Source of the DNA: Roridomyces roridus
Taxonomy: Eukaryota; Basidiomycota; Agaricomycetes; Agaricales; Mycenaceae
DNA: 64,000 bases
Assembly (NCBI GenBank): GCA_029378245.1
Contig: JARKIF010000017.1
Span: 868,001 to 932,000, forward strand
Reading direction: 5' to 3'
This document shows positions 54,461 through 64,000 of the stretch, piece after piece. How positions within the stretch are numbered: the stretch's first letter is position 1; every line of letters begins with the position of its first letter. Below the pieces are notes generated by a model that saw nothing but the letters and a program-made list of their open reading frames with translations, was not told where the DNA came from and did not search any database. The position numbers and the translations under genes were made by a program.

Positions 54461-56224
54461 TTGAGAGTGAGGCAACAAAGCTTGAGGTCACCTGGAGCTC
54501 GGCTTGGTTGACTCGCAATGGCAATGCATGCAAATAAAGTATGAGCAAATCTTAAGATGCGAGTGATTTTATCACCACAAGAACTGAAGTTCCATCATCA
54601 CTTAAGTTCCTGGTGAAAATGCTATATACACACTATCCATGGCCTTCCATTCCCCTACTCTGCGTAGCGGAGAAGGGTTTCTGTGGGCGTGAAACACCTG
54701 ATCTCCCGCCAATCTCCCGCCAAAGCCATCCCAATCAGAGATCTCTGTCAGTATCATTGGGGACCCGCAACGCCTGCGGTGTTGATGGCAATGTTACAGC
54801 CACTGATTCTTATCACTCGCCTGATATGGATGGCAAATCTACTTTTTGGGCTGTTGCCTCTGTCCACAGCCATTGGGCTCTCTCCAAAGTCGAAATATCA
54901 TGATAATAGAGTGATTGTATGGTCCCTGCATATTTGATTCTCGGAAATTGTTGGGAAATTCACTCCGGAGAGCTTGATTTGACAATCAGAGACTCAGCCA
55001 GTGGTTCTGCATGTGTTGAGAAATCATCAAATATGGGTCAAGAACTACCCAAAACAGTGCCTTCAGTGTTTTCTGCATTAAGAACCACTGGATTGGCCCA
55101 AAACTCTCCGGAAATGCATTGAGAAAGTGTGGAGATCATCCATTTGGTGCCTATCTCCGGAGCTTGATCCTGCTTTCAACATTGCTCGGAGGACTCAGGA
55201 CAAGCGAAGGCATCTCTTGAGAGACAATTTGCTGGGTATTCTCCGGGACAGAATTTCTATATGTAGATTCATTCTTGTGCCATGAGCAGTCCGATGTTTC
55301 TAGCTATGCTTAAAATGTTGGAAATAAAAATTCTGTCCCGAACAATACCCAGAGATTCATATTACAATAAGTTTCTCTCACTGAAGCTTATGTCCAGTGT
55401 CCTTGGATGAACCGTTATCGATGTTGCCAGTTTTTGCCATGAAAACACTCTGAAACATCACTTACGACACATCAATCGCTGCCATCAACACCGCAGGCGT
55501 TGCGGGTCCCCAGTATCATGTGGATGACGCATGTTGTTCATGAGGCGATCAGCACGGAGTGTGATTTTGAGCGGAAAATTAACCGACAGCCACCTGGGGG
55601 AGCCTGGGTCTCCGAAAGCGGGGTTCAAGTCGAAACGTAGGCGCGGTATCCAAATGTAAACATTGTAAACAATAGCATTGATAGTTGTCAAGCCCGCAGT
55701 GTCCATCCCGTGTCCAAACAAGGAAAGTCCAGACTCGGCCAAGTCGCACGGTGGCTTGATTTCTGTTCTTTCCTTGTCCTTTGCAGTCCTACCAGCCGCC
55801 GCTCCAACATCAGCAAAATTTAACTGAATCCATCTGGCAAGCTCGGGCGCCATGTCAACCAGGATCCGTCTGTTGACATGGCGCCGTGACGATTGCACGG
55901 CAACTTGATTTCTGTTCTTAGCTTCTTCCCTCGTCCTTTGTAGTCCTACCCAGCCACAGCTCCGAGGTTCACACTATAAGAGAGTGGGACTGAGTGGGAT
56001 TACAGCTGGATATGTGATTAATTTTGCTTGGTCGGATTTATTGGGACATGTGACAGTAAGTTTGCCCATGTTTGTCCTCTGAGAAGCTTGTAAATATTTG
56101 GCCCGTCATGCTGGTATCTTCTTTGCTTCTCACCACCATCTTTCTGAGTTTTTCTGCTTGGAGTGAGCTGTTCTCTTTGCTTTTTCATCCTGTCCAATGG
56201 GATAACGATCTGCAGATCAGTTTC
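54461..56224. other. Gene-free stretch with two inverted-repeat pairs
   Basis: A perfect 32-bp inverted repeat links 54759-54790 and 55480-55511. Inside it, 25-bp arms at 55232-55256 and 55328-55352 (23 of 25 matching) form a second hairpin. A ~60 bp direct repeat (CTTGATTTCTGTTCTT...TAGTCCTACC-like) occurs at about 55755-55810 and 55906-55965. No coding region was recognised. Confidence 0.6.
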
Positions 56225-56278
56225 ATGACATCTAATACTCACCGAGTCGGAAGAGTCCGGGATGTAATCATCCATGGT

Positions 56279-56768
56279 TAAGGTTCACCAGGGGTAGAGG
56301 TCTACCTCCGAAGGTCAGAGGTAAGGTCGACAGAGGTAGAGGTGGAGGTACGAACTAGCTGAAACCTCCCGACCTTTGACAGACCTTTGGAGGTTCAGAG
56401 GTACAGCAAGGTTTGGTTCAAACTGTTCAGAAATAGACTCGGAGACACTTTTTGGACCAGAACAGTTTTTTCTTGATGGCGATCAAATTTTGATCTGTGT
56501 TGATGATGATCACATTTGTCAAGAAATCATGACTCTGGTGGTCAAATTGAGCTGGTATAACATTGTAGGGCCAAGAAGCTGAGTTTGGGTTCACAATTTT
56601 CAAAGTTCTGACTGATTTTATGTGCCATCATGTCTCTTATCAGAAATTGATGGCACATCAGAGGTCCAGAGGTAAGGTAGAGGTCAACCTCTGAAGGGTC
56701 AGAGGTTTCGGAGGTAAGGGTAGAGGTAGGGCCACTCGTACCTCTACCTCTACCCCTGGTGAACCTTA
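56279..56768. mobile_element. hAT-type MITE inserted in NLR 2, 490 bp
   Basis: The left end TAAGGTTCACCAGGGGTAGA is the exact reverse complement of the right end. Perfect 8-bp repeats TCCATGGT at 56271-56278 and 56769-56776. Edges are filled with degenerate AGAGGTAGAGGT/ACCTCTACCTC motifs. The left junction turns the exon 1 reading frame into GGT-TAA. Confidence 0.92.
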
Positions 56769-58165
56769 TCCATGGTGTGTGAAATCTTGGTCAAATCTCA
56801 CAGTGGATGAACTGTGGCTATAGGTGGCCCAGGAGGTCCAGGGGCAACAGGGGGTGAAATTGGGGGTGCTGGTGGTGCTGGTGGAAGCCCCAATGTCAAA
56901 ATGTATGCTTTTTGACAACACCGTTGCCAAGTTAATTTATCATTGTATGACAGTATCCCAGGGCTTGTCACATTTTCTCCCAGCATAGCTCTTGTGGCTC
57001 ATCTTTGTTGTAGATCCGATGGAGATTTGTTCGAGTGGTTGGGAAAACCTCCGAATACACAGGACAGACAGCATGAGTTGCAAGGGTATCACCATAAGGG
57101 TACTGGGACTTGGCTGCTAGAGCATGACCAGTTCAAGAGTTGGAAAAAGACACCTGGCAGCTTGTGGATTCAAGGAATTTGTAGGTCAGCTTTGTCTCAA
57201 TGCTCATCATATCTAATCTATTTCAGCCGGAACAGGGAAAAGTGTACTGAGGTACTTCGCCATTTTACTGCTCTACCTCCACTGACATGAACAGCTCAAC
57301 AATTCTTCAAGAACTTGTTGACGCTGGCAACACAGTCTCATATTTCTTTTTTGACTTCAGGATTCCAGACAGACAGAGCCTGGATATCATGTTGCGCTCC
57401 ATTGTCTGGCAGCTTTCTGGGAAGTCAGACACGGCATATGATTCTCTGTCCAATCTTCATAAAAGGCTTGGAAATGGAGCCATACAGCCACGGGTTGATG
57501 ATCTCCAACAACTCTTTGAAAGCTTGATTGGGGAACTGTCACCAACATACATTGTCCTGGATGGACTGGATGAATGCCACAAGAATGATCAGACAGGTCT
57601 TGTCGGATTTGTGAACAAACATTTTAATGCTGCCACAAGAGGGCTGCATTTGCTGTTCACAAGTCAACCCCTCCAGGTATTCCAAACAGGGTTCCAAGAC
57701 CTGCCTTTGATACAGCTACAAGCATCATTCCTGGATGAAGACATAAGATCTTTTGTCCACAGCAAGCTTTCTGCAATGTCCAGTGATGTCAAAAATGCCA
57801 AAACAGTCACTGAACAAATTGTGAATCGAAGTAATGGAATGTAAGTCAGATTTGTGTAAATCCTAAGTCTAGGCTAAGTACAGAAGTAGGTTCCGGATGG
57901 CAGCTTGTTTCATTATTGAGCTAGGGCATTGTCATTGGGAGGATGAATGGGATGAGGTCCTTGCAGTTCTGCCAGGTGATCTGTTCAGTATCTACGGCTG
58001 TTTCTTGAGCCGTGCAAAGGCAGAACCCAAACTGGCATCAGTTTTCATTCAGGCAATATTGCGGTGGCTCCTGTTTTCAAGAAGAGAAATATCACCAGAG
58101 GAGCTTGCAGATGCTATTGCTTTCCGCTTGGACCTGCCAAATTTTGACTTTTCCAACCTGGATGC

Positions 58166-58413
58166 TGTTGAGATTGCGGTAGCGGGGACCGAAACCCAGG
58201 AAATGTGAGCAATAGCAGAAGACCCTCGCAAACGCGCGAGGGCATCAATTCGAGCATTAGTAGAATAAATACAAGAGAATCTAAGTAAGCACGTGAATAT
58301 CGCGCCCTGTGCAGGGCGCGGCTGACGAAGACAATGCCCTGCGTGTGCCAGGGCCGGTGAGTAAGCAATAATTACTCCGTAATGTGCGTGCGCGCGTAGC
58401 TCGTATTCCAACA
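58166..58413. repeat. Solo LTR inserted in NLR 2, 248 bp
   Basis: Begins TGTTG and ends CAACA; flanked by 5-bp repeats GATGC (58161-58165, 58414-58418). Comparison with NLR 1 (AACCTGGATGCATCAAGC) shows the coding sequence is continuous without it. No internal element sequence is present, so it is a solo LTR left by recombination. It differs from both copia LTRs in this window. It contains hairpin-prone CCTCGCAAACGCGCGAGG. Confidence 0.9.
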
Positions 58414-58909
58414 GATGCATCAATCTATTACCCTGCCAGGCGCATAGGAAATTTTCAGCTCTTCAAGCTGCTTGATGGGCTCATTGTCATGAACACCCAG
58501 AAATCAAGGAAAATAGCAATCAGTTTTGCACACTCATCTGTGCGAGACTATGTCCTTTCCAAAGAGTTCCATCAAGAGCACTCCATTTTTGATCTCAGAG
58601 AGAATGTCTCACAAAAGTTCATTGCACAAACCTGTCTTCGTTATCTCCTTCTGTTTGCAGACACAGACAATGATCATATTTGGGATCGGAATACTACCAG
58701 GTACCTGTTTGCGGAATATGCGGCTGGACAATGGTTCACTCACTTGCAACACTGTGATGACACTGACCAGGAGCAGCTACTGCCATCAACAATGCATCTG
58801 CTGGATGATCAGAGTAGCCAGTACAAAACACTGTGTAAAATACTTACACGGCAGGCTGTACCAGCTATCTGTATGTGTGCAAGAATGGGTTTTCAAAGAG
58901 GGGTGTTGT

Positions 58910-59560
58910 CTTTGCTCATCGAACATGGGGCAGCAGTCAATGCTGTTGACGAGGATGGCTTGACCCCACTGCATTATGCCTCCCTGCATGGCCACCTTGA
59001 CATCGCAACACTGCTCATAGAACATGGGGCAGCAGTAGATGCTGCTGGGAAGGATGGTTGGACTCCGCTGCACTGTGCCTCCTCAAATGGCAACCTTGAC
59101 TTTGCCAAGCTGCTCATAGAACATGGGGCACCAATCAATGCTGCTGAAAAGGATGGCTGGACTCCGCTACACTGTGCCTCCTCAGCTGGCCGCCTTGACT
59201 TTGCAAAGCTGCTCACAGAATATGGAGCAGCAATTGATGCTGTTGACAAGGATGGCCAGACTCCACTGCACCATGCCCTCTCAGATGGCCAGCTTCACAT
59301 TGCAAAGCTGCTCATAGAGCATGGGGCAGCAGTTGACGCTGCTGACAAGAATGGCCAGACTCCACTGCACCGTGCCTTCTCAGGTGGCTCCCTTGACATT
59401 GCAAAGCTGCTCATAGAATATGGGGCAGCAGTTGATGCTGCTGACAAGGATGGCTGGACTCCGCTGTACTGTGCCTCCTCAGCTGGCCGCCTTGACTTTG
59501 CAAAGCTCCTCATAGAACATGGGGCAGCAGTTGATGCTGCTGAAAAGGACCGGGAGATGC
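58910..59560 (+). repeat. Ankyrin repeat block of NLR 2
   Basis: About six 99-bp units coding LLIEHGAAVDAADKDGWTPL-type repeats. They are less uniform than in NLR 1 but still clearly expanded in tandem. The block ends abruptly with a short non-repeat tail before the stop at 59595. Confidence 0.85.
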
Positions 59561-59678
59561 GGATGCCCGGCTCATGGCCCACGGGCGATGAGTAGTGGGG
59601 ATGTGGCCGCTGAGCACTGAGTTGGCGAACGAACATGAAAAGATGGGAACCCGAATTCTAACGATTCTTATGATGCAG

Positions 59679-61174
59679 GCCCGAATTGAACGGGAGGCTA
59701 ACTGAGTCCGAAGTCGGCGAGAGTGGATCAAGATCGCAGTTACTTGGGCCTGTCTTGGTTGATTCGTAATGGCAATGAATGTAGCTTCTTAGTCCCGCAC
59801 TCTCTTCCAAAAAGCTAGTGTGTCCAGAACTAGAACCAGATCCCGGATCGAACGAGGACTGATGGACGCCTTCAACTGTGGCAGCCGCAGCGAATGTATG
59901 CACCCGCTGAGCATACTACGCATATTCCCGCAACTCAACAGTGGTGGGATGACTGTGTGGATGTTTACTCCTGAACTCTTTCTTCAAAAAAGATTGCCCA
60001 TCTCTCACAGTGAGACTCTTAGAACCAGAGCCCGGATCGAACGAGCACTGGTGCAGGCATGTACTGTAACGATACTCTAAGCAATGTCCTACAACTCACC
60101 GTCATCGGTGAGACGAGTGTGCTAGTGGTCAATCAGAATCCAACCGGTGGGTGATAGATATGTTTGGAATCGACTTAAAAATGTTCCCAGAGGGCCCCGC
60201 TAATTGTCTGATCTCGTGTCGAACGGGTATCAGGAGAAAGCAGAGCTCAGCGCTCGGTGTTCAACTGGACTGAGTGAATGCTGTCTGTTGCCTACAATTT
60301 CTACTTAATATCGACATTCTATTGGGTCAATGAACCCTGAGGCCCCAGGTCGACCGTCGCACAGAGACACGTAGGCACATGTGGAATAACATACACTTTC
60401 TTTCAAAAAAAGGGGATCTGAGACATGCTTGGTGCGGCTTCGTCAAGAGTGAGCGAGAACGGTGGATTGAATAGAAGTCACAGTGGACCCAATTCACGGA
60501 CCAAACCTGAAATCGACGAGATTCGGGCGAACGCTCATGAGCAGGTTGAGTACAGTTGTGAACCGATCTGGATGAGGCAGAGGCTTGAGGAATCATTGAT
60601 TGAAAGGCAACGGGAAAACAGAAGAGAAACCAGAAGGTAGCGTCCCTATTACTGACGCCCGAATCAGACTCGGAACAGGCTGTACACTTGTTTGCCGGCA
60701 AACCTACTGAGGAACCTCTTTTGTGCTTCGACCTCAGCCCTTGTAAGGGGGCCTTGGACGGCTGAAGATTCGACTTGCATAGGAAGGAATCTTGCCTTAG
60801 GAAGGGGGGGGGTCCGTGGGAAACAATCAATCAGTGTCGCGGATCAATTGATCTGCCACCGCTTGGATGTGCGCCTCGGGTGATCCGCATGATGATAAGC
60901 TCGGCATGATGATCTCCCGCCGGCCCTCCCTCATGAAAGCTGAAAATTAATCTCTCATAAAACCTCATCAGCAGGGGGAATCATTTCTGCCATGCGGGAG
61001 CAATGGCCTCAAGGCCAGGTTCGGACAAGGGACAGCGGTGGCAGATGGCAGATGTGATTCCTTTCACCATCGAGCCTCTTGCGATTTTGAACATAGGCAG
61101 GTCCAATCCGATCTTCGGAAACAGGCCACAGCTCTCAGCTCTGAGCTGTCAACGGGTGTCCGAATTGAACGGAC
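59679..61174 (-). repeat. Cluster of T-arm-like hairpin repeats, minus strand
   Basis: Hairpins at 59679-59695, 59841-59857, 60030-60046, 60212-60228 and 61158-61174, about 160-190 bp apart for the first four. On the minus strand the units at 59841 and 60030 also share CGATCCGGG.TCTGGTTCTA and, 40-60 bp downstream, CTTTTTGGAAGA/CTTTTTTGAAGA. No genes recognised among them. Confidence 0.65.
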
Positions 61175-62062
61175 ATGCCCGCACCAGATGAATACAAATA
61201 ATTCTGGTCCATGGACCTTGCAGGACAATTGTATCCCTACCACGTTGCAGCCGGGCCGCTCGCCCTCATTTCCAACTTGGAACGTTTGAGCTCTCCTTGG
61301 TCTTCTGATTCAGCGGGTCACGCTGGTGGTGCAACCGCCGGCCTGGGCAATTCACCGGTCTAGTCGGCGGATCATATGGACTCAAGTACTTGAGATTGGG
61401 GGACTGATTCCCTCATCACGGGCAAGGTGCATCGCCAGGTGCTGAATTCAAAATTCCGCGAACTGCCTCGGCATGAACTGGAGCCTGGTTTCATTTCTTC
61501 TGCTCTGGGGCTGCCAGAAAACGAATGGCCAAGATAAATTGGGATCGCTCCGCTCGATGTGATCCCAGATGCGCGCCTGACCTCATAATACCGGGCTTCT
61601 CGAATTCTCGCCTCACCCCTACGTCGCCATCCGTATGTCAGCTATCTGCAAAACTGTGGAGCACTTTCACAAATAGTTCACCCAGAGTTTCACGGCTCTC
61701 GGGCAAGCTCAGTGGTTGCCGCAAAGGTCGACGCTGGGCATGGTTGAATCTACATGGAGACGGGAATAAATCATTCACGATTTCGGCTCGCCAAGAGCAT
61801 TGCGCTGGAGTTTTGTATTTCAGATGGTGGCCTCAGCCATATCTGTCATTGATTTGGATGACGGGGACTCTGCCGAGGAGCGGCTCAAGCCTCAACATGA
61901 CTGTTATTTCAAGATACGGAGTTTTTGCACGCGCATTCGAACCACCGTCTACGTGATATCTGACCCACGCTTGCCTGCGAGACGCTACGGCTGACGTGTT
62001 TCCCAAGAACCAAGTACCAAAAACAGCCAGTCTTTTATTTGATATATGGCGCGCCCAAACAC
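61175..62062. other. Gene-free stretch upstream of the small secreted gene
   Basis: A 143-residue frame at 61525-61956 shows no domain and is not accepted as a gene. Nothing else recognised. Confidence 0.4.
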
Positions 62063-62069
62063 TATAAAA
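62063..62069 (+). promoter_or_regulatory. TATA box of small secreted gene
   Basis: TATAAAA, 57 bp before the ATG at 62126, followed by a C/T-rich leader. Confidence 0.6.
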
Positions 62070-62125
62070 TGTGAGTTGATTCTCTCGTCTTTCCCCCAGC
62101 AAACTCCTGCCCGTTTTACTCTCCA

Positions 62126-62943
62126 ATGAAGCTCTCCTTCACCGCTACCTTCACCGCCCTCGCTGCTCTCGCTCTGCCCGTCACAGCGCAGTTGACGGAA
62201 CAGCAGATTGTGAATGCCATCAACGCTGTGGCCACCATGTCCAGCAACGCGAATACTGCTCTCGAACCACTTTCAACGGCGACTGCAGGAGCCCAAGTCG
62301 CGGCTTACTCCGAGGTCAGTATCTGCTGTCCGCTCGATGATCTCACATTTACGATGGAATGGATCGATAGGCTCTGGCCGAAGCCTTCACTGGCATCATC
62401 ACCGCTGTTAATAGCACCATTCCCGCTCTTCTGGCAACGCCGCCATTTACGGAAGTAGCTCAAAATGTGCATTCTACGCGCCAGACGACGCCCGGGGCAG
62501 CAGTTGTTGCGGCACTGGACAATGTGGGTAATCCTAGATATGTTGGACTCGCAGAGGCTCAAGTCACAACAGTTCGTTGCAATCCACCAGGCCCTTCTCG
62601 CGACCGTCATCGGCAAACACTCCCCCTTCGCGCAATTTGCACTGACCGCGCCCATCGCAGCCGTGTTACGCATTCTGGAGGCAGTTGTTGATGTAAGCTC
62701 GCCGCCTGAATTTCCATGCAATCGCTAAACTTACTCAATTGGCAGTCGTTCGCCTTCGCTTTAATCGCAGTGATCCCCACGCAGGCAACGGTGCCACAGC
62801 TTTCGAGTCGGGCGGCACACACGATTTCCTCGGATCAGGCTGCATTGCAGACCGCGATCGGCAATACCATTACTACCTACAACGAAGTCTGCATTCCGAG
62901 CCCGTTGTACCCCATTGTACTCCCTGTTTGCGCATCCGCTTGA
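62126..62943 (+). CDS. Small secreted alpha-helical protein, HsbA-like
   Basis: Seen: a signal peptide (MKLSFTATFTALAALALPVTA) and four exons (62126-62314, 62371-62523, 62573-62692, 62746-62943), all joined in phase 0 by introns of 56, 49 and 53 bp; about 219 residues. The mature part is Ala/Thr-rich and probably all helical (EQQIVNAINAVATMSSN...), with two Cys near the C-terminus (EVCIPSPLYPIVLPVCASA). The layout resembles hydrophobic surface-binding protein A-like fungal proteins, which coat hydrophobic surfaces; this is a family resemblance from memory, not proven. A TATA box lies just upstream. No operon-like partner. Confidence 0.7.
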
Positions 62944-64000
62944 GAGCAATCCAAGCTGGAGAGTCGGAGTATTCTGGTTTGATTCTGGTGTTCAAATTTA
63001 TGTTGGTTTTCAATTTACCTGTTGTGCCAGTATCTGGATTTCTGCGTGTTATTAGACATCCTGTGTATATTAGTCTTCACAAACGATTTTCTTTTTTGCC
63101 TCTGATCACTCTGCACAGCGAAGCCGTTGTTCCGCAATACTGACGCCGCTGAGCGACAGCAACTCCAGCCATCATCAATGCATCAAATCGTACTTGATGC
63201 AACTTCGGTTTGTTTGCTGACTTGCGGCGTTTCTAGTGAAATATCCGCTGTCCTTATCACAAAAAAGGCCGACTGTTCACCTGTCTGGTTACCGATTGGG
63301 AGCTCCGAGCTGGCAGGACTAATTTCAGGATTTCTTCGGCTCGGATCAACTTGAAGCGAGTGATCGCTTGATCAATATCACATACCTTCTCCCAAACGCC
63401 CATCTCAAATCCTCGCGGTCGGCATCGACAAAGCACATCATACAAGGCCTGTCACATCCACTCTACATCACATCCTTCTGTCTCGGAAGATACGGATTAG
63501 GGATTGCTCAGAATGGGTCATTTCATGCCTGGGGCCTTGGCAGAGTCCAGAGAAAAACGACATCCGACTTTATCGCGCTGGTCCTCATTCCGCCTTTGGA
63601 TTCTTTCCTTAGATTCTCAAGCTAACCTTGGCTTCCCTGACATCAATGGCCAGCCGTCGCGCCCTGGATACCGTATCCGTCTGTCGCCCTAGCGTCACGC
63701 CCTGTTAAAATGGGCGCCTCGCCCAAAGTAACATCTTGACGGGCTACAGCTGCCGCTGGTGCACTGCACTGGGAATAGATGCATTCGCTCGAGTCTCGAA
63801 CAGGAATGCGATATGCAATATGTACTACGCATGGCCATCCTTTCCACACAGTTTGATCCAGAAAGGAAGAAGAACTGATATCGGGTGCGTCTCCGTCCAT
63901 TTATCTGACTCTGACTTGCGAAATTGGCTTTCATTCAGGAAACGTCGCGCCGGCTACAATTAGATTCCTCGCGACAGATGGTGATCCACACACAACAGCT
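62944..64000. other. Gene-free stretch to window end
   Basis: Short overlapping frames only. No domain, repeat or RNA gene was recognised. A gene extending past the window edge cannot be excluded. Confidence 0.4.

Larger units (their letters stand above)
56225..59595 (+). pseudogene. NLR 2: NACHT-ankyrin gene disrupted by MITE and solo LTR
   Basis: A paralogue of NLR 1 with the same intron positions. Exon 1 56225-56276 (MTSNTHRVGRVRDVIIHG); a MITE (56279-56768) lies at the exon 1/intron 1 border; exon 2 56824-56902 (Gly-rich); exon 3 57014-57180; exon 4 57227-57251; exon 5 57295-57840; exon 6 from 57890. The P-loop GISGTGKS is again formed by splicing, and LDGLDEC is present. At 58166 a 248-bp solo LTR interrupts NLDA/SIYYP. 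The sequence resumes at 58414 and runs through ankyrin repeats (DGWTPLHCASS type) to a stop at 59595. Similarity to NLR 1 extends about 120 bp upstream of the ATG, so the duplication included the promoter. As it stands no full NLR could be made. Confidence 0.8.

Noticed and set aside
61525..61956. 143-residue open frame as a gene
   Set aside because: No domain, no promoter signs and no coding bias that I can see. It lies in a repeat-rich gap.

Overview
The window looks like nuclear DNA of an agaricomycete (mushroom-forming basidiomycete). The genes are split by many 42-60 bp GT-AG introns. The gene families are typical of this group: an F-box protein with a divergent C-terminal half, NACHT-ankyrin NLR-like proteins with a Gly-rich N-terminus, a Tnp2/CACTA transposase, copia elements primed by an initiator-Met tRNA half, and multi-exon secreted proteins. 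No species can be named from the sequence. Most of the window is transposon-rich and gene-poor.

Layout. 0.4-0.95 kb: a hAT-type MITE. 1.3-4.6 kb: a minus-strand F-box gene between three direct copies of a ~230 bp repeat. 7.3-15.5 kb: remains of an older element with a GCM-like zinc domain, broken by a 16-bp triplication. A 4.9-kb CACTA element (9891-14797) is inserted in its 3' part. The CACTA element carries a Tnp2 transposase with an internal deletion and a frameshift, plus a divergent accessory gene. 17.2-20.4 kb: MITEs, one nested inside another. 20.6-23.3 kb: NLR gene 1, cut off in its ankyrin repeats by a copia LTR; that copia element keeps only its LTR, primer-binding site and gag, and a MITE sits next to the primer-binding site. 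25.2-35 kb: diverged repeats, a 28-bp minisatellite, an inverted-repeat element with tRNA-like segments, and a 1-kb hAT element. 35.6-38.7 kb: a 13-exon secreted-protein gene. 39.8-45.3 kb: a full-length copia element with matching LTRs but an interrupted frame. 47.7-48.6 kb: a ~930 bp foldback element. 49-51, 53.8-54.5 and 59.7-61.2 kb: a dispersed repeat carrying tRNA T-arm-like hairpins. 52.4-53.5 kb: a RING-finger gene. 56.2-59.6 kb: NLR gene 2, a paralogue of gene 1, disrupted by a MITE and by a solo LTR. 62.1-62.9 kb: a small secreted-protein gene.

How it fits together. The probable working host genes are the F-box gene, the secreted 13-exon gene, the RING gene and the small secreted gene; NLR 1 may still make a truncated protein. 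Everything else is transposons and their debris. Exact target-site duplications let the insertion history be read. At least six elements have 8-bp duplications (hAT type), one has 3 bp (CACTA), and two LTR insertions have 5 bp. Several of the insertions lie inside other transposons or inside the NLR genes.
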